In this document: positions 1 to 8,730 of the stretch, piece by piece
Layout: each line of letters starts with the position of its first letter
Position numbering within the stretch: position 1 is the stretch's first letter
Source of the DNA: Gaiellasilicea sp963789355
Lineage (GTDB): Bacteria > Actinomycetota > Thermoleophilia > Gaiellales > Gaiellaceae
Direction: 5' to 3'
Length of the DNA: 64,000 bases
Assembly: GCA_963789355.1 (NCBI GenBank)
Contig: CAWBKK010000010.1
Coordinates: 248,001 to 312,000 of the forward strand
Notes under the pieces: model-generated
What the model was told of the DNA's origin: nothing
Seen by the model: the letters and a program-made list of their open reading frames with translations, nothing else
Database searches by the model: none
Translations under genes and position numbers: made by a program

Positions 1-924
1 CACGGACTCTCGGTCGACCGACTGCTCTCCGTCGACCTCGTCACGGTGGACGGCCAGTTCGTCACGGCGAGCCACGACGAGAACGCCGAGCTTTTCTGGG
101 GGCTGCGCGGCGGCGGCGGCAACTTCGGGATCGCGACCGAGTTCGAGTTCGAGTGCGTGCCGCTCGGGCCGCAGGTGCTGGCCGGTCCGGTGATCTGGCC
201 GATGGAGCGCTCCGGCGAGGTGCTGCGGTTCTACCGGGACTGGGTCGCGGACGCGCCCGACGAGCTGATGACGATCGTCGTCCACCGCAAGGCCCCGCCG
301 CTGCCGATCATCCCACCCGAGCTGCACGGTCAACCGGTCGTGATGGTGGTCTGCTGCTGGATCGGCGACCCCGAGGAGGGCGAACGCTTCATCCGGCCCC
401 TGCGCGCCTTCGGCTCACCGGTCGCGGACGTCTGCGTCCCGAAGCCGTTCCTCGCCCACCAGGCCATGCTCGATCCGAGCTTCCCGCCGGGACGCTGGTA
501 CTACTTCAAGAGCTGTGACGTCGCCGAGCTGAGCGACGACGTGATCGACCTGACGGTCGAGCACTCGCTCCGGATCCGGTCGCCGCTGACCTCCTTCCCG
601 ATCTGGCAGACGGGCGGAGCAGTCGCCCGCGTGGGCGAGGACGAGACCGCGTTCAACGGACGCCGAGCGGGCTTCACCTACAACATCGGCGCCTGCACCG
701 AGACCGGGGACGGCTTCGAGGAGGAGCGCGACTGGGTCCGGAGCTTCTGGTCCGCGCTCGAGCCGTGGCACCAGGGCGTCTACGTCAACTTCCTCGGCGA
801 CGAGGGCGCCGACCGGATTCACGAGTCCTACGGGGCCGCGAAGTTCGCGCGGCTACAGGCGCTGAAGACGAGGCTCGATCCGGACAACTTCTTCCGGATC
901 AACCAGAACATCCCGCCCGCCTGA
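1..924 (+). CDS. FAD-linked oxidoreductase, berberine-bridge type (5' end cut off)
   Basis: This is the C-terminal 307 residues of a flavin-dependent oxidase of the FAD_binding_4/BBE family, which typically oxidises alcohols, sugars or secondary metabolites using covalently bound FAD. The frame is open from base 1, so the N-terminal FAD-binding half lies outside the window. Visible family marks are the GGGGNFGI stretch near the start, which follows the flavin-binding subdomain, and the C-terminal BBE motif around DPDNFFRINQNI. A GTG at base 46 is internal and not the true start. The substrate cannot be inferred. Confidence 0.85.
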   Translation, partial: HGLSVDRLLSVDLVTVDGQFVTASHDENAELFWGLRGGGGNFGIATEFEFECVPLGPQVLAGPVIWPMERSGEVLRFYRDWVADAPDELMTIVVHRKAPPLPIIPPELHGQPVVMVVCCWIGDPEEGERFIRPLRAFGSPVADVCVPKPFLAHQAMLDPSFPPGRWYYFKSCDVAELSDDVIDLTVEHSLRIRSPLTSFPIWQTGGAVARVGEDETAFNGRRAGFTYNIGACTETGDGFEEERDWVRSFWSALEPWHQGVYVNFLGDEGADRIHESYGAAKFARLQALKTRLDPDNFFRINQNIPPA

Positions 925-939
925 GGCGTCCCGCGTCGA

Positions 940-1515
940 TCAGGTCGCGGTCAGCGCCTGCTCGAGCTCACGGGCGCACCGCTCGGCGACCGCCTCGATC
1001 AGGACCCGCTCCGCCTCGCCGAACGCGTGTGGGTCCTCGAAACCCAGATTCAGCGCGCCGATCACCCTGGCCTCGGCGTCGCGCAACGGAATCGTCGCGC
1101 ACGCGTGATCCGCCTCCTCCACCCGAACGAGCCCCGGGTGGTCGCAGGCGAGCTGCTCGTTGCTCTCGATGAACAGCGCCGCCGGACGGCGGAGCACCTC
1201 CGCGAGCGGGTACGGCGCGTTGGCCGGAAAGGCGAGGTGCACCGGACCCTCCGAGTACGGCGTCACGCGGGAGACCTCGATCCGGGTGCCGTCGTCGGAC
1301 ACTGTCGCGACGAAGGCGGCGTCCGCACGCAGCGACTCGAGCTCGGCCGCGACGAGGAGCGCCGCCCGGTCCGCCGGGGTTCGCGACCCACCGTCCGAGT
1401 AGATGGCTTCTAGCCGGCGCATGAGGTCGGTGTCTTGTTGCTCCACAGCGAGGCAGACTAGCTCGGCCCGATCTCGGCCGCAGGCCTCGGGAGTGAACGC
1501 GACACGGACCTTCAT
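940..1515 (-). CDS. GAF domain protein
   Basis: A soluble 191-residue protein. Residues about 50-185 look like a GAF sensory domain, with alternating strands ending in an 'IGALNLGF' segment typical of GAF folds and a final helix rich in Glu and Ala. No output domain (kinase, cyclase, HTH) is attached, so it is a stand-alone ligand or redox sensor, or a protein partner. The ATG at 1515 is chosen because the upstream frame only reads antisense of the rhomboid gene. It is divergent from that gene, with 18 bp between the two starts, so their promoters must overlap the coding ends. The ligand is unknown. Confidence 0.7.
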   Translation of the reverse strand: MKVRVAFTPEACGRDRAELVCLAVEQQDTDLMRRLEAIYSDGGSRTPADRAALLVAAELESLRADAAFVATVSDDGTRIEVSRVTPYSEGPVHLAFPANAPYPLAEVLRRPAALFIESNEQLACDHPGLVRVEEADHACATIPLRDAEARVIGALNLGFEDPHAFGEAERVLIEAVAERCARELEQALTAT

Positions 1516-1533
1516 CAGGCTAGGCTGATTCGG

Positions 1534-2406
1534 ATGGCCGAAATGCTCAGGTGCTACCGGCACCCCGACCGCGAGACGGGCGTCTCCTGCTCCGAATGCG
1601 ACCGTGGCATCTGCCCCGACTGCATGACGTTCAGCCCCGTCGGAATCCGCTGTCCCGAGCACTCGGGGCAGGCGCAGGGCGCGCGCCGCATCGTCCAGAA
1701 CGTGAGCCGCAGCTCGGCGCGGTACCCCGGGATCGTCACGAAGGCGCTGATCGCGATCAACGTCGGCATCTACCTGCTCCAGCTCGCGGGCGGCGCGGCG
1801 ATCAACGCCAACTCCGGCTGGATCTTCGAGCACGGCGCCCTCTTCATCGAGCGGATCAACTCGTCCGACGAACTGATCGGTCTGGCCCACGGCGAGTGGT
1901 GGCGCCTGCTCTCGGCCGCGTTTCTGCACTACGGCCCGATTCATCTCGGGATGAACATGCTCGCGGTCTGGTGGATCGGCCGGCCGCTCGAGGACTGGCT
2001 CGGGCCGATGCGGTACATCCTGCTCTACCTCGTCGCCGGCATCGCCGGCTCGGCGGGGGCGCTGATCGCGAGCCCGAACGCGGTCACCGTCGGCGCGTCG
2101 GGAGCGATTTTCGGGATCCTCGGCGCCGCGATCGTGCTCGAGCGCCAGCAGACCTACGTGCTCGGCGGCAGCGCGATCACGCTGCTCGTCGTCAACCTCG
2201 CCTTCACGTTCGCGGTGCCGGGGATCTCGATCGGCGGCCACCTGGGCGGTCTCGCGGGAGGCGCGCTCGCCATGCTCGCGCTCTCCCAGTTCGGCAAGCG
2301 GAGCGCCATCTACAGCCGTTTCGACGCCGTCTCGGTCGCCAGCATCGTCGCGGTCGGCCTGCTCAGCGTGGCCGTGGCGTACTGGAAGGTTCGCGGGTAC
2401 GCCTAG
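1534..2406 (+). CDS. Rhomboid-family intramembrane serine protease with N-terminal zinc finger
   Basis: A 290-residue membrane protease that cleaves transmembrane substrates. Residues 7-43 hold a B-box-like zinc-binding cluster (C7xxH10, C19xxC22, C27xxC30, C40xxH43). Six or more membrane segments follow from about residue 70. Catalytic features are visible: the HxxMN motif (H137-N141), nucleophile Ser189 in GASGAIFG, and His236 in GGHLGG. This B-box plus rhomboid arrangement is common in Actinobacteria. The stop codon overlaps that of the convergent ppdK gene: both TAG stops sit in a shared CTAG at 2403-2406. Substrates are unknown. Confidence 0.9.
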   Translation: MAEMLRCYRHPDRETGVSCSECDRGICPDCMTFSPVGIRCPEHSGQAQGARRIVQNVSRSSARYPGIVTKALIAINVGIYLLQLAGGAAINANSGWIFEHGALFIERINSSDELIGLAHGEWWRLLSAAFLHYGPIHLGMNMLAVWWIGRPLEDWLGPMRYILLYLVAGIAGSAGALIASPNAVTVGASGAIFGILGAAIVLERQQTYVLGGSAITLLVVNLAFTFAVPGISIGGHLGGLAGGALAMLALSQFGKRSAIYSRFDAVSVASIVAVGLLSVAVAYWKVRGYA

Positions 2407-4994
2407 CCGCCGATCGCCACCGCGACCGTGCCCTGCTCCGCCAGCGCGGCCTGCGCTGCGGCGAGTCGCGCCAGCGGGACCCGGTACGGCGAGCACGACA
2501 CGTAGTCCAGCCCGAGCCGGTGGCAGAACGCGACCGACTTCGGCTCGCCGCCGTGCTCGCCGCAGATGCCGAGCTTGAGGTCCGGGCTCGTACGGCGGCC
2601 GCGCTCGACCGCGATCTCCATCAGGTCGCCGACGCCGTCCTGGTCGATCGTCTCGAACGGGTCGCGCTCGAGCACGCCCGTCTCGAGGTAATGGGAGAGA
2701 AAACGGCCGCCGTCGTCGCGCGAGATCCCGAGCGCGGTCTGCGTCAGGTCGTTCGTCCCGAACGAGAAGAAGTCGGCGTGCTCGGCGATCTCGTCGGCGC
2801 GGACGCACGCGCGGGGCAGCTCGATCATCGTCCCGACCAGATAGTCGAGCTGTCCTTCCTCGGCGGCGACCCGGACGGTCAGCTCGCGCAGGCGCCGCAG
2901 CTCCTCGCCGAAGCCGACGAGCGGGTGCATGATCTCGACGACCGGCTCGCCGCCCCTCTCCCGCACGGCGATCGCGGCCCGCACGATCGCGCGCACCTGC
3001 ATCTCGTAGATCTCGGGGTAGAAGAGCCCGAGCCGGCAGGCGCGCCAGCCGAGCATCGGGTTCGACTCCTGCAACGCCCGGATCCGCTCGCGCATCCGCT
3101 CGTCCTGCTCCTCGTCGAGCTCGGGGAGGAACTCGTGCAGCGGCCAGTCCAGCAGCCGGATCGTCACCGGCAGCCCCGCCATCGCCTCGAAGATCCCCTC
3201 GAAGTCGGCCTGCTGGATCGGCAGCAGCCGCTCGAGCGCAGTGCGGCGCCCCTCTTCGTCGGCGGCCAGGATCATCTCCCGCATCAGGTGCAGCCGCTCG
3301 GCGTCGGCGAACATGTGCTCGGTCCGGCAGAGGCCGATCCCCTCGGCGCCGAACTCGCGCGCCTTGATCGCGTCCTCGGGCGTGTCGACGTTCGTCCGCA
3401 CCTTGAGCCGGCGGAGTCCGTCCGCCCACTCGAGGATCGCGGAGAAGTCCTCGTTGATCTGCGGCGGCACGAGCGGCACCGAGCCGACGATCACCTCGCC
3501 GGTGCCGCCGTTGATCGTGATCGTGTCGCCCTCCTTCAGCTCGTGCCCGGGCAGCCGTGCAGTCTTGGCGCGCACGTCGACGTGGAGCGCCTCGCAGCCG
3601 GTGACGCAAGGTGTCCCCATTCCGCGCGCGACGACGGCCGCGTGTGACGTCAGGCCACCGTGCGCGGTCAGGATCCCGGCCGCCTGCACCATCCCGTGAA
3701 AGTCGTCCGGCGTCGTCTCCCAGCGGACGAGGATGACGCTCTCGCCCGCCTTGCCGCGCTCCTCGGCGGTGTCGGCGTCGAAGACGATCGCCCCGGACGC
3801 GGCGCCCGGCGAGGCGTTCAGCCCTTTCGCGACCACGTCGACGTCGGCGCTCGGGTCGATCATCGGGTGGAGCAGCTGGTCGAGCTGGGCCGGATCGATC
3901 CGCGCGACCGCCTCTTCCTTCGAGATCAAACCCTCCCCCACCATCTCGACCGCCGCGCGCAGCGCCGCCGCCGCCGTCCGCTTGGCCGTCCGCGTCTGGA
4001 GCAGGAAGAGCGTGCCCTCCTCGACCGTGAACTCGATGTCCTGCATGTCGCGGTAGTGGGTCTCGAGGCGGCCGATAGTCTCGAGCAGCTGCGCGTACGC
4101 GTCGGGGAGCAGCTCGTTCATGCGCTCGATCGGCTCGGGCGTCCGGATTCCGGCGACGACGTCCTCGCCCTGCGCGTTCTGGAGGAACTCGCCGTAGAGC
4201 GTGCTCTCGCCGGTCGACGGGTCGCGCGTGAAGCAGACGCCGGTTCCCGAGCCGTCGCCCCTGTTGCCGAAGACCATCTGGACGACGTTGACGGCCGTGC
4301 CGAGGTCGTCCGGGATCTCGTAGGTCCGGCGGTAGACCTGCGCCCGCGGCGAGTCCCAGGAGTCGAAGACTGCGCGAACTGCCTTCTCGAGCTGGGCGCG
4401 CGCGTCTTGCGGAAAGGTCTCGCCCGTCTCCTCCGCATAGATCCGCTTGAAGGTCTCGATCAGCTCCGCAAGGTCTGCCGCCGTCAGTTCGACGTCCTGC
4501 TTCGCGCCGCGGGCGGACTTGAGGTCGGTCAACGGCTGCTCGAACCGGTGGCCCTCGACGCCGTCGACGACCTCGCCGTACATCTGGATCAGCCGCCGGT
4601 AGGAGTCATAGGCGAAGCGCTCGTTGCCGGTCGTCTTCGCGAGGCCGGCGACCGCGTCGTCGCCCAGGCCGAGGTTGAGGATCGTGTCCATCATCCCCGG
4701 CATCGAGACGGACGCTCCCGAGCGGACGGAGACGAGCAGGGGGTCGTCCGGGTCGCCGAAGCGCTTCCCCGCCTTCCGTTCGAGCGAGGCGATGTGCTTC
4801 GCGACCTCGTCCACGAGCCCGTCCGGAAGCTCGCCACCGGAGGCCATGTACGCCCGGCAGGCGTCGGTCGTGATCGTGAACCCGGCCGGCACCGGCACGC
4901 CGAGCGCCGTCATCTCCGCGAGGCCGATTCCCTTGCCGCCCAGCAGTTCGCGGCCGCCCGAGGTCTCCTCGTCGAAGTCGTAGACGTAGCGCAT
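2403..4994 (-). CDS. ppdK: Pyruvate, phosphate dikinase
   Basis: Cytosolic enzyme that interconverts pyruvate + ATP + Pi with phosphoenolpyruvate + AMP + PPi. At 863 residues it is the normal length. Domains run in order: ATP-grasp (GGKGIGLAEM near residue 19), the phosphohistidine domain (TAHGGLTSHAA, catalytic His451), and the PEP-binding TIM barrel ending in the conserved SCSPYRVP with catalytic Cys834. The ppsR gene about 7 kb away (12238-13072) encodes the type of kinase/phosphorylase that switches this enzyme on and off, so the two are probably functionally linked. The 3' end overlaps the convergent rhomboid gene by 4 bp. Confidence 0.97.
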   Translation of the reverse strand: MRYVYDFDEETSGGRELLGGKGIGLAEMTALGVPVPAGFTITTDACRAYMASGGELPDGLVDEVAKHIASLERKAGKRFGDPDDPLLVSVRSGASVSMPGMMDTILNLGLGDDAVAGLAKTTGNERFAYDSYRRLIQMYGEVVDGVEGHRFEQPLTDLKSARGAKQDVELTAADLAELIETFKRIYAEETGETFPQDARAQLEKAVRAVFDSWDSPRAQVYRRTYEIPDDLGTAVNVVQMVFGNRGDGSGTGVCFTRDPSTGESTLYGEFLQNAQGEDVVAGIRTPEPIERMNELLPDAYAQLLETIGRLETHYRDMQDIEFTVEEGTLFLLQTRTAKRTAAAALRAAVEMVGEGLISKEEAVARIDPAQLDQLLHPMIDPSADVDVVAKGLNASPGAASGAIVFDADTAEERGKAGESVILVRWETTPDDFHGMVQAAGILTAHGGLTSHAAVVARGMGTPCVTGCEALHVDVRAKTARLPGHELKEGDTITINGGTGEVIVGSVPLVPPQINEDFSAILEWADGLRRLKVRTNVDTPEDAIKAREFGAEGIGLCRTEHMFADAERLHLMREMILAADEEGRRTALERLLPIQQADFEGIFEAMAGLPVTIRLLDWPLHEFLPELDEEQDERMRERIRALQESNPMLGWRACRLGLFYPEIYEMQVRAIVRAAIAVRERGGEPVVEIMHPLVGFGEELRRLRELTVRVAAEEGQLDYLVGTMIELPRACVRADEIAEHADFFSFGTNDLTQTALGISRDDGGRFLSHYLETGVLERDPFETIDQDGVGDLMEIAVERGRRTSPDLKLGICGEHGGEPKSVAFCHRLGLDYVSCSPYRVPLARLAAAQAALAEQGTVAVAIGG

Positions 4995-5019
4995 CTGCGC
5001 GGGAATCTACACTCGGCCG

Positions 5020-5697
5020 ATGTCAGGCCATGTGCTCGCCATGGGCGGTGGAGCGCTGCTCAGCCGCGACTCGCGGATCGAGGACTTCATGCTCGGGCTC
5101 GCACGGTCGAGCCGTCCGCGCGTGTGCTGGCTGCCGACCGCCGGCGGCGAGAAGCCGGAGTGGATCGTGCGCTTCTACGAGGAGTTCACCGCGCGGGACT
5201 GCGAGCCGACCCATCTGACCCTGTTCGGGATGCCCGAGGACCCCGCCGCGCACATCGCGAAGCAGGACGTGATCTACGTGGGCGGCGGCAACACGGCGAA
5301 CATGCTCGCGATCTGGCGCGTGCACGGGATCGACCGGGCGCTGCGCGAAGCGTGGGAACGCGGTGCCGTCGTCGGCGGCATGAGCGCAGGCGCCAACTGC
5401 TGGTTCGAGGACTCGGTCACCGACTCGTTCGGGCCGACGTTGCGGGCGCTCGGCGGCGGGCTCGGCCTACTCGCGGGCAGCTTCTGCCCTCACTACGACG
5501 GCGAGCCGGAGCGAAGGCCGACCTACACGCGGCTCGTCCGCGAGGGCGTGCTCGCGCCCGGGCTTGCGGCGGATGACGACGCTGCCTTCCACTTCGAGGG
5601 CACCGAGCTGCGCGAGGTCGTCAGCCAGCGCGAGGGCGCCCGCGGCTACCGGGTCACGGCGGCAGGCGAGGTGCCGGTGGCGACGCGCCTCCTCTGA
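5020..5697 (+). CDS. Peptidase S51 (dipeptidase E / cyanophycinase-like)
   Basis: A 225-residue soluble serine peptidase of family S51, which has a class-I glutamine-amidotransferase-like fold. The nucleophile elbow is GGMSAGANCW with Ser122. A glycine-rich strand, YVGGGNTANM, lies at about 86-95 and is conserved in the family. The length fits dipeptidase-E-like members rather than the longer cyanophycinases. It probably hydrolyses Asp-X dipeptides. It is divergent from ppdK, with 25 bp between the two starts. Confidence 0.85.
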   Translation: MSGHVLAMGGGALLSRDSRIEDFMLGLARSSRPRVCWLPTAGGEKPEWIVRFYEEFTARDCEPTHLTLFGMPEDPAAHIAKQDVIYVGGGNTANMLAIWRVHGIDRALREAWERGAVVGGMSAGANCWFEDSVTDSFGPTLRALGGGLGLLAGSFCPHYDGEPERRPTYTRLVREGVLAPGLAADDDAAFHFEGTELREVVSQREGARGYRVTAAGEVPVATRLL

Positions 5698-5701
5698 CGG
5701 G

Positions 5702-7840
5702 CTAGAGCAGCTCGGCGATCAGCGCCGCGGCGCGCGCGGCGCCGTCGGTTTCGACCGATCGGTAGTCGACCTCGCGGCCGATCTCCTCGGCGATCGCGAG
5801 CGCGATCTCGGCCGGACCGTCCGTCTCGAAGTCCATCCGCCGGCCGGCGCCGTAGCGCTCCAGCCGGTGGTGCACGTGAAAGTTCTGCTCGAAGTGGTGG
5901 CGGAGCGGGAAGTAGAGAAAGGGACGCCGGTTCGCGGTCAGCTCCATCGACGTCGTCAGCCCGCCCTGGACGACGGCGAGATCGCAGGCGGCGAGATGGC
6001 GGTAGAGCTCGTGCACGTAGGCGCGAAACTCGAGCCCGTCGTGCTGCGGCAGGCTGCCAGGGTCGATCCTCGGCCCCGCGACGACGACCATCCGCAGCTC
6101 GGGCACCAGCGCCTTCGCCTGCGGGTACGCGTCGACCACGCGCCGCAGCAGGTGGCCGCCAACACCGGAGCCGCCGACGGTGACGATGCACACCCGCTCG
6201 TTCGGCTTGTAGCCGAGCTCGTGCCGCAGCTTCTCGCGGTCGGCGACGGGCTCGAACCCGGTCACGTAGCCGGAGAAGTCGTAGTGCTGCTCGGTCCAGT
6301 CGCGGATGCCGGGCAGGCCGTTCCCGAATGAGTTCGGGACGACGTCGTCGGGGTTGCCGACGAAGACGGCCCGGTCGCGGATGCGCGGGAAGCGGGCGAT
6401 GTGCTCGATCATCTCCGCGTTGTAGTCCGTGGTCAGGAACGCTTCGTGCTCGCCCCCGTCCTCGAACGGCAGCCAGCCGACGAAGTCCGTCAGCCAGACA
6501 TAGGCGGCGTTCTTCAGTTCCGGGTTCTCGTGCAGGAAGTAGTCGACTTCCCACGCCTCGTCGCCGATCCAGAGGTCGTACTGCTCCTCGCGCACGACGT
6601 CGAGGAAGAGCATGAAGTTGGCGACGAGGATCTCGTCCATGCGCCTGATCGCCTGGAATGCGTGCAGGTCGTGCTCCGCCGACTCGCTCTCGATGTGCGC
6701 GGACTCGTTCGCAAGCAGCGCGCTTGCCGGATGGATTCGCTCTCCTTCGGCCTCGAGCACGGCAGTCACGGGATGCTGGGCGAGCCAGTCGATCTCGACG
6801 TCGGGGTGGAGCTTCCGCAGCTCCTGCGCGATCGCGACGTCGCGGCGCGCGTGGCCGAGCCCGATCGGCGACGAGACGTAGAGCGCCCGCCGGCGCCGGC
6901 TGAGCGCCCGCGTCCAGGTCTTCACCTTCGGCTTCGGCGGGACGACCTCGTCGGCGAAGTCCTTCAGCAGCCCGTTCACCTTGATCGGCTGACGCGCCGT
7001 CGGGATGTGGCCCGCGCCTTCGAGCCCGACGAACGTCCCTCCCGTGAGCTCCGCGACGGCGAGCGCGCGCTCGCGCGTCTGGCAGTTGTCGAGCTCACCG
7101 TGGACGACGAGCACCGGACACCGGACGCGGGCGACGAGCGTGCGGGCCTCCTCCTCGTTCGCAAACGGAGGCGGCGCTTCCTCGTCGGCAAGGACGAGCG
7201 ACTCCACGCCGCCATCGAGCCCCCACCGGACGCAGTCCTCGATCTGCTTCGTCGAGTGCGGCTCCGGGAGCTGCTGGGAGAAGAAGAACTCGAGGAAGCC
7301 ACGATAATCCCGCCGCCAGTAGTGCACGTTCCACTTGGCCCAGCCCTCGTCGGTGTCGAGCGGCTCGGTGGACGGATAGCTGCGGTAGTTCGGATGCCCC
7401 GGCGTCAGTCGGGGCACGCTAGGCGAGATCGCGGCCACGCCGAGCGCGACGGCGGGGTCGGTAGCGGCGAGCATCAGCGCATACCCGCCGCCGTCGCAGA
7501 GCCCGCCCAGGAGCGCCGTCTCCGCCCCGGTAGCCTCGAGGACCGCGCGGCCGTCCTTCATGACCTCCCAGTACGAGTACGCCTCGGCGTTGTCCGGCCG
7601 GTCCGACTTGCCGTTCCCGCGCGGATCGAACACCACGACGCGGAAGTAGCGCGACAGGTACGGGATTTGCCCCTTCCACAGCCGCGAGTGCGAGATCGGG
7701 GAGGTCGGGAAGAGCAAGAAGGTCGTCGGCGCGTCCCCGTAGACCTCGTAGAAGACACGCACGCCGTCGCGCTCGACGTAGCCCTCTTCGTCCGGGTAGC
7801 GGGCGCGCGACTGCTCGCGCGTTTCCGCGACGGCGATCAC
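5702..7840 (-). CDS. Fusion: alpha/beta hydrolase + MGT/MurG-like glycosyltransferase
   Basis: A 712-residue two-domain protein. Residues 1-300 are an alpha/beta hydrolase closely matching the two upstream paralogues (shared opening 'ARYPDEEGYVERDGV', DPRGNGKSDRP loop). Its elbow reads GLCDGG, so Cys115 replaces the usual Ser; Asp251 (HGELD) and His278 (GAGH) complete a plausible triad. Residues about 318-712 form a GT-B glycosyltransferase resembling macrolide/UGT and MurG enzymes: a GLGHARRDVAIA N-terminal loop and a donor-site-like VQGGLTTSMELTANRRP near residue 620. It is the last gene of the coupled operon running from 12014, overlapping the gene before it by 4 bp (ATGA). Acceptor and sugar donor are unknown. 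A single polypeptide is supported by one uninterrupted frame. Confidence 0.85.
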   Translation of the reverse strand: MIAVAETREQSRARYPDEEGYVERDGVRVFYEVYGDAPTTFLLFPTSPISHSRLWKGQIPYLSRYFRVVVFDPRGNGKSDRPDNAEAYSYWEVMKDGRAVLEATGAETALLGGLCDGGGYALMLAATDPAVALGVAAISPSVPRLTPGHPNYRSYPSTEPLDTDEGWAKWNVHYWRRDYRGFLEFFFSQQLPEPHSTKQIEDCVRWGLDGGVESLVLADEEAPPPFANEEEARTLVARVRCPVLVVHGELDNCQTRERALAVAELTGGTFVGLEGAGHIPTARQPIKVNGLLKDFADEVVPPKPKVKTWTRALSRRRRALYVSSPIGLGHARRDVAIAQELRKLHPDVEIDWLAQHPVTAVLEAEGERIHPASALLANESAHIESESAEHDLHAFQAIRRMDEILVANFMLFLDVVREEQYDLWIGDEAWEVDYFLHENPELKNAAYVWLTDFVGWLPFEDGGEHEAFLTTDYNAEMIEHIARFPRIRDRAVFVGNPDDVVPNSFGNGLPGIRDWTEQHYDFSGYVTGFEPVADREKLRHELGYKPNERVCIVTVGGSGVGGHLLRRVVDAYPQAKALVPELRMVVVAGPRIDPGSLPQHDGLEFRAYVHELYRHLAACDLAVVQGGLTTSMELTANRRPFLYFPLRHHFEQNFHVHHRLERYGAGRRMDFETDGPAEIALAIAEEIGREVDYRSVETDGAARAAALIAELL

Positions 7841-8730
7841 GGCAGCTGCTCCACGAACTCTTGAACGAGCAGGTTGATCACGACCGGATCTCGGGCCTGC
7901 GGAAAGTGCCCGGAGCCCTGAAGCGTGACGAGCTGCCCGCCCGTCGCCTCGGCGAGCGCCACGCCCCGCGCGTGCGAGTGGAGCGCGTCCTCGTCGCCGT
8001 GCACGACGAGCACCGGACAGCGAACGCGCCCGCAGAGCTCCCTAAAGTCGCCGCCGATCGGCAAGTCGATCCCGGCGTCGTGGTCCGCGAGCACTTCGGG
8101 GGTCGTCTCGAGCGCCCAGCCGACGGCGTCCTCGATCGGCTTCGTCGAATGCGGCTCCGTGCAGCACTTGCCGATGAAGAACTCGAGGAAGTCCCGGTAG
8201 TCCCGCCGCCAGTGGTGAATGTTGTACTTCGCCCACCCTTCGTCGGTGTCGATCGGCTCGTCGAAGGGATAGACGGTGCGCTCGGGCAGCGGCGGCGCCA
8301 GCGGGACGGCTGATCCGATGAACGCTGCGCCCGCGATGCGCTCCGGATGCTCCGCGGCGAGCACGACGCCCCAGAGCGCCGCGCACGACAGACCGACGAC
8401 GACGGCACGCTCCGTAGCGGTCGCGTCCATCACCGCGAGCGTATCGGCAGCGAACTCGCGGATCGTGTACGCCTCGGCGCCCTGCGGGCGGTCGGAGCGG
8501 CCGTTCCCGCGCCCGTCGAACGTGACGACACGGTAGTGCCGCGCGAGGAAGGGAATCTGCGCCTTCCAGTGGCGCGAATGGATGAGCGCCCACGTCGGCA
8601 GCAGCAGGATCGTGGGGTCGCCGGACCCGTAGACCTCGTAGAAGAGGCGCACGCCGTCGCGCTCGACGTAGCCCTCCTCGTCGGGGTAGCGCGCGCGGGT
8701 CTGCTCGCGCTCCTGCGAGAGCACGCTCAC
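7837..8730 (-). CDS. Alpha/beta hydrolase, second tandem copy
   Basis: A 297-residue cytosolic alpha/beta hydrolase. The nucleophile elbow is GLSCA (Ser115); this lacks the final Gly of GxSxG, which is unusual. Asp in VVHGDED and His in GSGHFPQ complete the triad. It is highly similar along its length to the hydrolases at 8727-9620 and in the fusion at 5702-7840, including the 'DTDEGWAKYNIHHWRRDYR' region, which indicates tandem duplication. It overlaps both neighbours by 4 bp, so translation is coupled. The family includes esterases, C-C hydrolases and epoxide hydrolases; the substrate cannot be assigned. Confidence 0.88.
   Translation of the reverse strand: MSVLSQEREQTRARYPDEEGYVERDGVRLFYEVYGSGDPTILLLPTWALIHSRHWKAQIPFLARHYRVVTFDGRGNGRSDRPQGAEAYTIREFAADTLAVMDATATERAVVVGLSCAALWGVVLAAEHPERIAGAAFIGSAVPLAPPLPERTVYPFDEPIDTDEGWAKYNIHHWRRDYRDFLEFFIGKCCTEPHSTKPIEDAVGWALETTPEVLADHDAGIDLPIGGDFRELCGRVRCPVLVVHGDEDALHSHARGVALAEATGGQLVTLQGSGHFPQARDPVVINLLVQEFVEQLP

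Noticed and set aside
1551..3647. Long plus-strand frame of 698 codons across the rhomboid and ppdK genes
   Set aside because: It is out of frame or antisense to two well-recognised genes and is Arg/Pro/Ala-rich, as expected for shadow frames in GC-rich DNA.
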